NCBI RefSeq assembly: GCF_002072955.1
Contig: NZ_LPUF01000002.1
Location: forward strand, 62,001 to 126,000
Direction: 5' to 3'
Source of the DNA: Methyloprofundus sedimenti
GTDB lineage: Bacteria; Pseudomonadota; Gammaproteobacteria; Methylococcales; Methylomonadaceae
DNA length: 64,000 bases
Positions 25,336-34,726 of the stretch are shown here, piece after piece. Within the stretch, counting starts at the first letter, position 1. Every line of letters begins with the position of its first letter. A model generated the notes under the pieces. That model worked only from the letters and a program-made list of their open reading frames with translations, searched no databases and was not told where the DNA came from. The position numbers and the translations under genes were made by a program.

Positions 25336-27074
25336 TGAATTTTCTCCGAAAAGTTTTTTTGCGATTTAGCGACCCATTGTTAAAACAATGTTACTGGCAA
25401 CGACTTTATAATAAACAAACACAAACATCTGATAGCCCAAGGTGGTTAAATTATCTGATGTTTTGTGATTGTGAACATGAAATACATCGTTACAGAAGCG
25501 CAGAATCTGCTTACCCCGCTTATTTGTTACAACACAGTTTTTTAACCTGTATAGAAAAACGCCAGCGTCAGCGATCAGTAAAACATTGGCAATATAAGCC
25601 GTTAATGAGTATTCAGCTTGCTGTTTATAAAGTTGACTCAGACCAGTTACAGGCGTGTTTAGATTCCGTTGCAAGACAACTCTATCCTCATTGGCAGTTA
25701 TGTATTGTGGAAGACGGCAGTGGCATTGCAGAAATCAGGAAAATACTTGTGGATTTCAAGCAGACGTTTCCTGATAAAGTTAAATTAGTCTGCCGTGAAG
25801 AAAACCGAGGTATCACAGCATCCTGTCAGGAAGCCTTTTTATTAACTGACGGAGACTATGTTGCACTTCTGGATCATGATGATTATCTTGCGCCAGAAGC
25901 TTTATACGAGGTAGTCAAACTACTCAACCAGTACCCCGATACTGACTGGGTTTATTCTGATAATGATCAAATTGATAGTCACGGCTTACGTTGCTGTCAT
26001 CACGCAAAACCAGCCTGGTCTCCTGAATTATTATTGACCTACAATTATATTTTGCATTTATCTGTTATTCGTCGAACATTAATGCAGCAAGCAGGCGGTT
26101 TTCGTTTAGGTTTTGAAGGCTCACAAGATTACGACCTCTATTTACGATTATCTGAGCTAAGTAATAAAATCAGACACATTCCAAGAGTCTTATATTCATG
26201 GCGACAATCAGAAAATTCTGTTTCTTTAAACCCCGAAAATAAAAGTTATGCCTTTGATGCTGCTATACGTGCATTAAATGCAGCGTTAGAAAGGCGTGGG
26301 GAGGTTGGACAAGCTTGTTATCCAAAACACTCGTGGTTAGGGAGTTATCAAATAAACAGACAGTTTGATAGAAAGCCTGAAATTGATGTTATTCATATAA
26401 ACACAGAGCATCCAGATTTAAGCAAATTAGCTGCGCAAAAAGCGATTACTATTGCTTCGCAAGCTTCACTGACGTTCAACCAAGCTATGGGTAATAAATT
26501 GTATTCACTCATCAACGAATGCGAGGCTCCCTATATTTTATTTCTTGATTGTGCGGCAAAATTTATTGGCAACGAGCCGTTATCCCGCATGGCTACTCAG
26601 TTAATCCCTGCAGGGGTTGCAGTATGTACAGCGAAAATCATTAATAGTACCGGCCAAGTTGACCACTGTGGTTTAGCTTATCAACAAGGAAACCTTCGTT
26701 ACCCTTTGAGAGGGTGGGATAAAAACATGGATGGTATTGGCGCGTATGGAGCGTTGCCCAGAAATGTTACTCTAACTTCTCCATTAATTAGTTTATGTAA
26801 AACTGAAGAAATTCAATCGCTGGTTGAAAAATTACGCGACTATCAGGACTTTTCCGGCTGGTCAATTGCACTGTGTCTGGAACTACAATCCAGGCAGCTA
26901 AGAATCTGTGCTGATGGAGGTATTGCAATTGAATATACTCAGGAAAAATTCTACCAATTAACCCTGTCTGATCATGATAAAGCGTTATTACAAAGCCATT
27001 ACCCTGCATTTTTTAATAACCACGATCCTCTGTATCATAACCAAATGAATAGCTCGATTGTTACAGGAGTCTAA
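25335..27074 (+). CDS. Large GT2 glycosyltransferase, paralogue of the 21.3-kb gene
   Basis: A 579-residue protein. After an ~85-residue leader the GT-A domain begins at MSIQLAVYKVDSDQL, with WQLCIVEDGSG, NRGITASCQEA, YVALLDHDDYLAPEA (DXD site) and FEGSQDYDLYLRLSEL. The second half carries a degenerate GT2 domain, recognisable by VDHCGLAYQ and surrounding pattern but without a clear DXD. Same architecture as the gene at 21349-23052, so probably a duplicate with different specificity. It begins on the last base of the GT4 gene stop and ends the cluster; 45 bases later an unrelated relic begins on the other strand. Confidence 0.82.
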   Translation: MNFLRKVFLRFSDPLLKQCYWQRLYNKQTQTSDSPRWLNYLMFCDCEHEIHRYRSAESAYPAYLLQHSFLTCIEKRQRQRSVKHWQYKPLMSIQLAVYKVDSDQLQACLDSVARQLYPHWQLCIVEDGSGIAEIRKILVDFKQTFPDKVKLVCREENRGITASCQEAFLLTDGDYVALLDHDDYLAPEALYEVVKLLNQYPDTDWVYSDNDQIDSHGLRCCHHAKPAWSPELLLTYNYILHLSVIRRTLMQQAGGFRLGFEGSQDYDLYLRLSELSNKIRHIPRVLYSWRQSENSVSLNPENKSYAFDAAIRALNAALERRGEVGQACYPKHSWLGSYQINRQFDRKPEIDVIHINTEHPDLSKLAAQKAITIASQASLTFNQAMGNKLYSLINECEAPYILFLDCAAKFIGNEPLSRMATQLIPAGVAVCTAKIINSTGQVDHCGLAYQQGNLRYPLRGWDKNMDGIGAYGALPRNVTLTSPLISLCKTEEIQSLVEKLRDYQDFSGWSIALCLELQSRQLRICADGGIAIEYTQEKFYQLTLSDHDKALLQSHYPAFFNNHDPLYHNQMNSSIVTGV

Positions 27075-27118
27075 AACAACGTTAGGTATCATGACTCACT
27101 TGATCAGACGCTCATTGC

Positions 27119-27372
27119 TCACCCTTCCCTAAGCAGCTGAACCATAGCCTCAGACGATAGATCCGCTTTTACAGGCTCAATATGAGCAATCATATCTAAA
27201 AATTTCTGATTATTCTCTTTTTGCTCCAGCTCTTTAAGCGCATTAGCAATCGCTCTATTCATTAAAGCCGTTTTTGCCCTTTAGGGATACGGTCTAGCCC
27301 CTGCTTATTTTCTGGTGTCAGATATAAAGTGGCTCTTACTTTATCCTGAACGCCGCTGATAGTATTTTTCAT
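27119..27372 (-). pseudogene. Frameshifted ribbon-helix-helix antitoxin-like gene
   Basis: Minus-strand relic. The first frame, from ATG 27372, encodes MKNTISGVQDKVRATLYLTP and continues to a stop at 27262; one base off, the frame continues with TALMNRAIANALKELEQKE and ends at 27119. Adding one A to the run of five A at 27271-27275 would give a continuous protein of about 84 residues resembling RHH-type antitoxins (a beta strand plus the helix LMNRAIANALKEL). A following ATG at the expected toxin position stops after three codons, so no toxin remains. It lies directly downstream of hsdR, on the same strand. Confidence 0.65.
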
Positions 27373-27428
27373 AATGCTATTTCTATCAGCTAATAATGAC
27401 ACCATTGTATAACATACGAAATAAGGCG

Positions 27429-30400
27429 CTACCCAGGCATCGCAGACCAGCTTTCAGACAACGCTTCAGCTTGCTTCATACATAATTCAATTGCCTCATC
27501 TGCTTTATCAGGCGGGTATTTCCATTTACGCAGCGCTCGACGCACCAAATTTCTCAATTTAGCCCTGACACTATCTCTCACCTGCCAATCGACTGTCGTT
27601 GATTTTCTTAGTTGCGCCGTCACCTGTTTAGCCAGTTCACGTAGATTATCATCACCCAGTTCACGCACGGCTGATTCATTCTGAATTAAGGCGCGATAAA
27701 AAGCGATCTCATCCGCACTTAGCCCTAATGAGTCAGCCTGTTTTGCATCTGCTTCCATTTCCTTTGCCATCTTGATCAGTTCTTCGATGACCTGGGCTGT
27801 TTCTATGGCACGGTTATGATATTTACGCAGGGTTTCCATGATGCGATCGGAGTACTTCTTCTCGGACACCACATCAGTTTTCATGCGTGCTTTAATTTCA
27901 TCACGCAACAGCTTTTCCAGTAACTCTGCGGCTAAGTTTTTTTGTGGCAGGTTTTTTACATCGTCCATAAACTCTGGCGACAATAGCCCTATATTCGGCT
28001 TATCTAAACCAACCAGTGCAAATATATCAGCCACACCATCCGCGACAATCGCGTTATCGATGATTTGTTTTAACGCGGTATTTTTTTCTTCATCAGTACG
28101 ACGCTTATCTATGCTGGTAAATTTACTAATGGCCGCTTTAACAGCTGATAAAAAAGCTATTTCCTTTTTTAAGGGTTCGGCGTCATCAATGGTGCCGCAT
28201 AAGGTATAAGCCTTACTAATAGCAGCCATGACGTCTAAAAAGCGTTTTTTGCCATCTTTTAATCCAAGAATATGATTCATTGCACCCGGCAATAAGCGCA
28301 GGGCTTTAGTTGCGTATTCGCTATAATCAAAGCCATGCAACATGCCATGAACGACATCCATTTTCTCCAGCAATATGGCATACGCTTCACGGGTATCTAG
28401 CGTCGGCGTACCCTTCCCTTTAGAATCCGTATAGATTCTAAGTGCCTGCTTTAACTCATTGGCAATACCGATGTAATCAACAACCAAACCGCCTGGCTTG
28501 TCTTTAAACACCCGATTAACCCGAGCAATAGCCTGCATCAAGTTATGGCCTTTCATTGGCTTGTCTATGTACATGGTATGACAGCTAGGCGCGTCAAAAC
28601 CAGTGAGCCACATATCACGTACAATCACTAATCCCAGTGGATCATTTGGATCTTTAAAGCGCTTCTCGAACAGCTTTTTAGTTTCTTTATTGTGAATATG
28701 CGGCTGTAGCTTGGATTTATCGGCTGCTGAACCGGTCATCACAATCTTAATTGCACCTTTTGCTGTGTCTGTGTCATGCCATTCTGGTTTTAGGGCAATA
28801 ATAGCGTCATACATATCCACGCAAATTTCACGACTCATACAGACAATCATGCCTTTACCGGGCATCGCTTCAGTTCGACTGACAAAGTGATGGACTAAAT
28901 CTTTGGCGACTTGCTCCATTCTCGGTGCACTGCCGACCAACTTCTCTAAAGTTGCCCATTGTGATTTGGTCTGCTCACGCGAAGCCAACTCTTCTTCGTC
29001 TTCGATGACCTCATCGACATCATCGTTCAAGGCTTCAATTTCAGCCTGATTAATATCCAACTTGGCTAAACGTGATTCATAGTAGATTGGCACGGTTGCC
29101 CCATCATCCACGGCATCTTGAATATCATAGATAGAGACATAATCACCAAATACCGCACGGGTATCCTTGTCCTCAGCGGATATAGGTGTTCCGGTAAAAC
29201 CAATAAAAGACGCTTTAGGCAAAGCATCACGTAAGTGCTTGGAATACCCGAAAGTGTATTTACCTGTTTTGCTATTAAATTTCGCCCTATCTCCATAATG
29301 ACTGCGATGGGCTTCGTCACTAATCACCACAATATTGTGCCGCTCACTTAAGACAGGATGACTCAGTTCATCAGCAATCAAAGCAAACTTTTGAACTGTA
29401 GTAAAGATAATCCCGCCTGATTGCCTTGATGCCAAAATCTCACGCAGATCATCACGATCTTGTGCTTGTACGGGTGTTTGCTTTAAAGCATCACTGGCCA
29501 TGCTAAAGGTATTGAATAACTGCCCATCTAAATCATTACGATCTGTCACCACCACAATCGTTGGATTATTCATTTCCGGTTGTGCCAACAATTTACCAGC
29601 GTAACACACCATCGAAATCGATTTGCCCGATCCTTGGGTATGCCACACGACGCCCGCCTTACCAGAACCCGGCACCACCTTACCGGCATAATCAGCACGA
29701 GATTCAGCAATTGCACTTTGTTGCTGAGCAGCAATCACCGTCGCCTTGACCGCCTCGCGTACCGCATGAAATTGATGATAACCGGCAATCTTCTTAATCG
29801 TATTGTCGCCATCTTGCTCGAACAACACAAAGTGATGCAGATAATCCAATAGTAATTCAGGCTTAAAAAATCCCTTCACCAAAGTTTCTAAGTGATATTC
29901 AAATAACGGCTTATCATCTTCATTGGCTAAAGTACGCCACGGTAGAAACCGCTCTTTATTTGCCGTTAATGAGCCAACACGTGCATTTAAACCATCACTA
30001 ACGACCAAAGCTTCATTAAAAACAAATAAGTCTGCTATTTGGTCTTTATAGGTTTGTAACTGTTGATAGGCTGACCAAATGTCTGCGTTACTGTCTGCTG
30101 GGTTTTTAAGTTCAATCACCGCCAATGGCAAACCGTTAATAAAGACAATCACATCAGGGCGACGATTGCCTTTAGTACCGGTAATGGTAAATTGATTGAC
30201 CACTAAAAACTGATTGTTCTCGACATGAGCAAAATCTATCAACTGCACATAGTCGGTTTTATCCTCACCGGCTAACTTGAAATCAACCTTCACGCCTTCT
30301 AACAGAAATTGATGAAAGACCTTATTACTTTTAATCAAGATCGGCGTTTCTGGCTTAGCGACTTGCCGTGCCACTTGATCTAAAACATCGGCTGGAATAT

Positions 30401-30575
30401 GGGGATTGATAACGGTTAATCGGCTTAACAAACGATCATGCAACACAATTTGCCGATAATCGCTACGCTCAGGATTCACACCATCAGGCGCAATATCATA
30501 ACCACTCACATAGTTATATCCAATAGATTGAAACCAATCCAGGCAAAGTTGTTCAAGCTGGTCTTCAGTAATCAT
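27429..30575 (-). CDS. hsdR: Type I restriction enzyme subunit R (HsdR)
   Basis: Restriction and translocation subunit, 1048 residues from the ATG at 30575 (MITEDQLEQL), chosen because family members begin near there; an upstream in-frame start at 30608 is possible. The nuclease motif is PD (140-141) with ELK (155-157). The superfamily-2 motor has Walker A HTQGSGKS (312-319), the DEAH box in VISDEAHRSHYG, the GFTGTPI motif III, and the late helicase motifs MWLTGFDAPSC and QAIARVNR. It appears complete. It is separated from hsdS and hsdM by 1.7 kb holding a RAYT gene and REP repeats, so its transcription may be independent. Without an intact HsdS it should not cut specifically. Confidence 0.93.
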   Translation of the reverse strand: MITEDQLEQLCLDWFQSIGYNYVSGYDIAPDGVNPERSDYRQIVLHDRLLSRLTVINPHIPADVLDQVARQVAKPETPILIKSNKVFHQFLLEGVKVDFKLAGEDKTDYVQLIDFAHVENNQFLVVNQFTITGTKGNRRPDVIVFINGLPLAVIELKNPADSNADIWSAYQQLQTYKDQIADLFVFNEALVVSDGLNARVGSLTANKERFLPWRTLANEDDKPLFEYHLETLVKGFFKPELLLDYLHHFVLFEQDGDNTIKKIAGYHQFHAVREAVKATVIAAQQQSAIAESRADYAGKVVPGSGKAGVVWHTQGSGKSISMVCYAGKLLAQPEMNNPTIVVVTDRNDLDGQLFNTFSMASDALKQTPVQAQDRDDLREILASRQSGGIIFTTVQKFALIADELSHPVLSERHNIVVISDEAHRSHYGDRAKFNSKTGKYTFGYSKHLRDALPKASFIGFTGTPISAEDKDTRAVFGDYVSIYDIQDAVDDGATVPIYYESRLAKLDINQAEIEALNDDVDEVIEDEEELASREQTKSQWATLEKLVGSAPRMEQVAKDLVHHFVSRTEAMPGKGMIVCMSREICVDMYDAIIALKPEWHDTDTAKGAIKIVMTGSAADKSKLQPHIHNKETKKLFEKRFKDPNDPLGLVIVRDMWLTGFDAPSCHTMYIDKPMKGHNLMQAIARVNRVFKDKPGGLVVDYIGIANELKQALRIYTDSKGKGTPTLDTREAYAILLEKMDVVHGMLHGFDYSEYATKALRLLPGAMNHILGLKDGKKRFLDVMAAISKAYTLCGTIDDAEPLKKEIAFLSAVKAAISKFTSIDKRRTDEEKNTALKQIIDNAIVADGVADIFALVGLDKPNIGLLSPEFMDDVKNLPQKNLAAELLEKLLRDEIKARMKTDVVSEKKYSDRIMETLRKYHNRAIETAQVIEELIKMAKEMEADAKQADSLGLSADEIAFYRALIQNESAVRELGDDNLRELAKQVTAQLRKSTTVDWQVRDSVRAKLRNLVRRALRKWKYPPDKADEAIELCMKQAEALSESWSAMPG

Positions 30576-30697
30576 GTAGTAAATCCACGTCCATTGGTAA
30601 TAAAGCAATAATTGATAAATTCACCGCGCATAAATCATTCACCGCGACATCTAATAACATCAAGGTTAGCCTATTAAGAAACACCTATAAAAAAACC

Positions 30698-30750
30698 ATC
30701 GCTCCCACGCTCCGCGTGGGAATGCAGCCCTGGACGCTGCAGCGTCAACT
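30698..30750. repeat. REP-type double hairpin downstream of the RAYT gene
   Basis: Two adjacent palindromes: CTCCCACGCTCCGCGTGGGA and GGACGCTGCAGCGTC, just after the RAYT stop codon. They match, with small differences, the units of the array on the other side of the gene at 31304-32246, so the transposase is bracketed by its probable substrates. Confidence 0.85.
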
Positions 30751-31279
30751 ACCAAGCATCAATATCAATCAAACTCGCACCGCCTGCATAATGTCCTGCA
30801 CTCGAATAGCGCCAATGCTCAGCCTTCTCTACATAACCACGCTTAATTGGGTTCTGATGAATATAGTCCAACTTCTCTCTCATGATCGCCTCACTAAAAA
30901 CCATCTCGGCATGAACTCCCTCCTGCCAAAACTGATACTCTCGATCTACTTTATGCGCACACTTGGAAAAACGTAATCGCGCTAAAAGTGATTCAGCATG
31001 CCGGGCTTTTAAATAATCGATCAACTGCCTTGCAGTAAAAGACTTAAAACTACTGATGCATTTATCTAACTGGGGTGCTTGTGCAACAAAATGTAAATGA
31101 TTCTCTAAAATCACATAACCGTACAACTTTAAGCCTTGATGCTCACGTTGATATTGCCAGCAGTCCAAAATGATCTGTACCGTTTCCGTGCGGGTAAAAA
31201 CGGGTAGCCACTCCATCACCGTACAGGTCATAAAATGTGCTTGATCTGGCTCGGTGATGGTGTAACGGCTACGTCCCAT
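30749..31279 (-). CDS. REP-associated tyrosine transposase (RAYT)
   Basis: A 176-residue Y1/HUH transposase. The histidine motif is HLHFVAQ (the two His as HxH, residues about 64-66), and the catalytic-tyrosine helix lies near KLDYIHQNPIKRGYV, followed by the family C-terminal HWRYSSAGHYAGG. Length is normal and the frame is open, so it may be active. RAYT proteins act on REP hairpins; these lie immediately on both sides (30698-30750 and 31304-32246), a full REP/RAYT unit. It sits between hsdR and the broken hsdS on the same strand and probably arrived by insertion into the restriction operon. Confidence 0.9.
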   Translation of the reverse strand: MGRSRYTITEPDQAHFMTCTVMEWLPVFTRTETVQIILDCWQYQREHQGLKLYGYVILENHLHFVAQAPQLDKCISSFKSFTARQLIDYLKARHAESLLARLRFSKCAHKVDREYQFWQEGVHAEMVFSEAIMREKLDYIHQNPIKRGYVEKAEHWRYSSAGHYAGGASLIDIDAW

Positions 31280-31303
31280 TTTTATTACTCTCTTAGCTTA
31301 CGT

Positions 31304-32246
<943 letters not shown>

Positions 32247-33337
32247 TTTCTTTGCCGCTTATCAGTCATTAATTGGTCTGCTCAGAACCAATAATGAACT
32301 CTCCAGAAAGGAGCTTGGGCAGTAAGGAGCCTCTTATGTTAGTCAGGGTATGATTTTCTTTCACAAGTTCTGATCCTTTTAGATATAAGGATGAAACCAC
32401 CTGACAAAAATTACTCAATAAATTTACCGAAGGAAAAGGAACTTTCATTCTCTTCATATCGGCAATAGTGACATGGCCTAATCCGGTTGTTTGTTTTTGT
32501 TTCGCTGTAGCTACTAACACGGGCTTCATGTGTTTCAAAAGATAATAGGTGAAATATTTCTGTTCTTTGGATGAGAAATTTAATTTGAAGATATGCTGGT
32601 TTAACCAGCCATCCCCCCCAAACCATTTAAAAATATCAAGAGATGTCTCGGGACTACCTGACCATGAGTATAAAACATCATCATTTCTAATAAAATATTT
32701 ATCAGGTCTAACTGATTTAGTAAATTTAGTTCCAGCTGATATTCCTTGTTTTAATTCAGCTATTTTTATAATGGGTAAACCTTCTTCATCACTTGAGAAA
32801 TCACTCGCTTTAAATGCAGAACCATTGACATATTTAGCGGTTTCGTAAAGAGGGATAAACGACCACCCCTCCGGAATCTCACCCAACTCAGAATCAACCA
32901 AGGCATCGGGAAATAAGGCGGCGGTGGTTTTGAGTTGTTGTAGGGTGTCGGGATCTAGCTGTTCAAGCTGGTCTAAGGTTTTGCCGCTGATAGCACACAT
33001 TGCAGCCCGTTCGATTTGTTCGGCTGTTGCGCCTGCTTGCTTGGCGGCGATTTTGGCTTTTACGGGTTCAAAATCAACAAACCAGCTTTTAAAGATGGCT
33101 TGGGCTATCTGTTCGAGGGTTTGGTTGGTTTGGCGGTTGAGTTCGATTTTTTTGTTTATTGTTAATAAATCGCTGCCTATTTTTCTTTGCTGGCTGATTT
33201 CAGGAAGAAAGAACTTATATTGCATGATCGCAGCCTTATCACCACGAGGCATTTTAGCTCCCTTAGCTGTAAGGACTGAATAGTTTATAAAGTCCTCATT
33301 GCTCAGGAGAAAGTATAAGTAGTTAGGATCTAATACT

Positions 33338-34432
33338 CCCGAATTCATATAATAACTGCAACACCTCTTTAAAGGGTTAGATGGTATAGTTTCCGTCGAC
33401 TAAAACCTGAAACTAAAAAGAGGTGCTCAATGAACACGTTTAACCATCTAACCCAAGAGGAAAGATTTTACATTTATACGCAACTAAAACAAGGCGTTTC
33501 TAAGAATCAAATAGCCATCACATTGGGGCGTCATAAATCGACTATTGGACGTGAAATTACGCGTAATACAGGTCAGTGTGGTTATCGTTACAAGCAAGCT
33601 GAGAGAATAGCTAAACAACGCCATATTGATAAGCCCAAAAACATCAAGATGACGGCTGAGTTACAACAGATAATAACGCCTTTAATCAAAGAGAAATGGA
33701 GTCCTGACTGTATTTCAGGACGCTTAAAACAACAAGGTAAGGACTCCGTCAGTCATGAGACTATTTACCGTTATATTTTAGCTAACAAAGCAGCCGGTGG
33801 CGATTTGTATACTTATTTGAGGCATCAAGCCAAACCTTATCGTAAGCGATATGGAAAAAATGATTATCGCGGAACGATACCCAGCCGTGTTGATATTGAT
33901 GAGCGACCACAAGTGGTTGATGATAAAACGCGTTTAGGTGATTGGGAAGCAGATACTGTTATCGGTAAAGGACATAAAGGCGTATTGGTGACGCTGACTG
34001 AACGGGTCTCAAGGCTCAACTTCGCCATCTCAATTGAGCGTAAAGAATCTGAATTAACGAAAGAGGCGATTATCAATGCTCTTGAGCCTTTTAAACGTTG
34101 GGTTCACACGATTACCTTTGATAATGGACGTGAGTTTTGTGGGCATGAAGCCATTGCAAAAACACTCGACTGCGGCACTTATTTTGCCAAACCGTATCAT
34201 TCGTGGCAACGAGGTTTAAATGAAAACCACAATGGCTTATTAAGGCAATACTTCCCTAAAAAAGAACCTTTGGATAAGGTAACTCAAGATGAGGTTGATA
34301 GTGCAATTACAGCACTTAATCATCGTCCAAGAAAAGGGTTAAATTACAGAACTCCATGGGAAGTATTTTGCCAAATAACGGGGGTTGATATAAATAAATC
34401 ACAGGGTGTTGCATTAATTGCTTGAATTCGCG
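33338..34432 (+). mobile_element. IS30-family element, copy A (in hsdS)
   Basis: A 1095-bp element. Comparison with copy B (49652-50746) fixes the ends: both begin CCCGAATTCATATAATAACT and end GAATTCGCG in element orientation. Imperfect inverted repeats share GAATTCA and TGCAACACC. The flanks are a 3-base duplication ACT (33335-33337 and 34433-34435). It lies on the opposite strand to hsdS. Confidence 0.92.
33430..34425 (+). CDS. IS30-family transposase, copy A
   Basis: A 331-residue DDE transposase. The N-terminal helix-turn-helix pair is in LTQEERFYIYTQLKQGVSKN and GRHKSTIGREI; the catalytic triad is D in GDWEADTVIG (residue 174), D in TITFDNGREF, and E in RGLNENHNGLL. Length is normal and the frame open, so the element may still move. 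It differs from copy B at only one residue that I can see: Arg at 195 where copy B has Lys. The near identity points to recent movement. Confidence 0.95.
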   Translation: MNTFNHLTQEERFYIYTQLKQGVSKNQIAITLGRHKSTIGREITRNTGQCGYRYKQAERIAKQRHIDKPKNIKMTAELQQIITPLIKEKWSPDCISGRLKQQGKDSVSHETIYRYILANKAAGGDLYTYLRHQAKPYRKRYGKNDYRGTIPSRVDIDERPQVVDDKTRLGDWEADTVIGKGHKGVLVTLTERVSRLNFAISIERKESELTKEAIINALEPFKRWVHTITFDNGREFCGHEAIAKTLDCGTYFAKPYHSWQRGLNENHNGLLRQYFPKKEPLDKVTQDEVDSAITALNHRPRKGLNYRTPWEVFCQITGVDINKSQGVALIA

Positions 34433-34726
34433 ACTTCTGAATTTTTTGTCCTAAAAATCAGAACATCAGGAGATGCTCCTCCTTCAAAATCTGCCAACCA
34501 AACCTTTCTAAAATAAGTTCTAATATTTGAGAATAATGTATCGTTAACTTTGAAATAGTTAAACCTCGAAGCCGAAGGCAATTTTGTGGCAGGCTCAACC
34601 CCGCCTCTATCCACCAACATATTGTCAGTAGAAATATATGTATCAAGCGTAACCTTGCCAGCTTCAATTTTTTCGCTAACGAATGATACCAAGCCTGATA
34701 AATCATGTTCCCTATTAAAAAGAATC

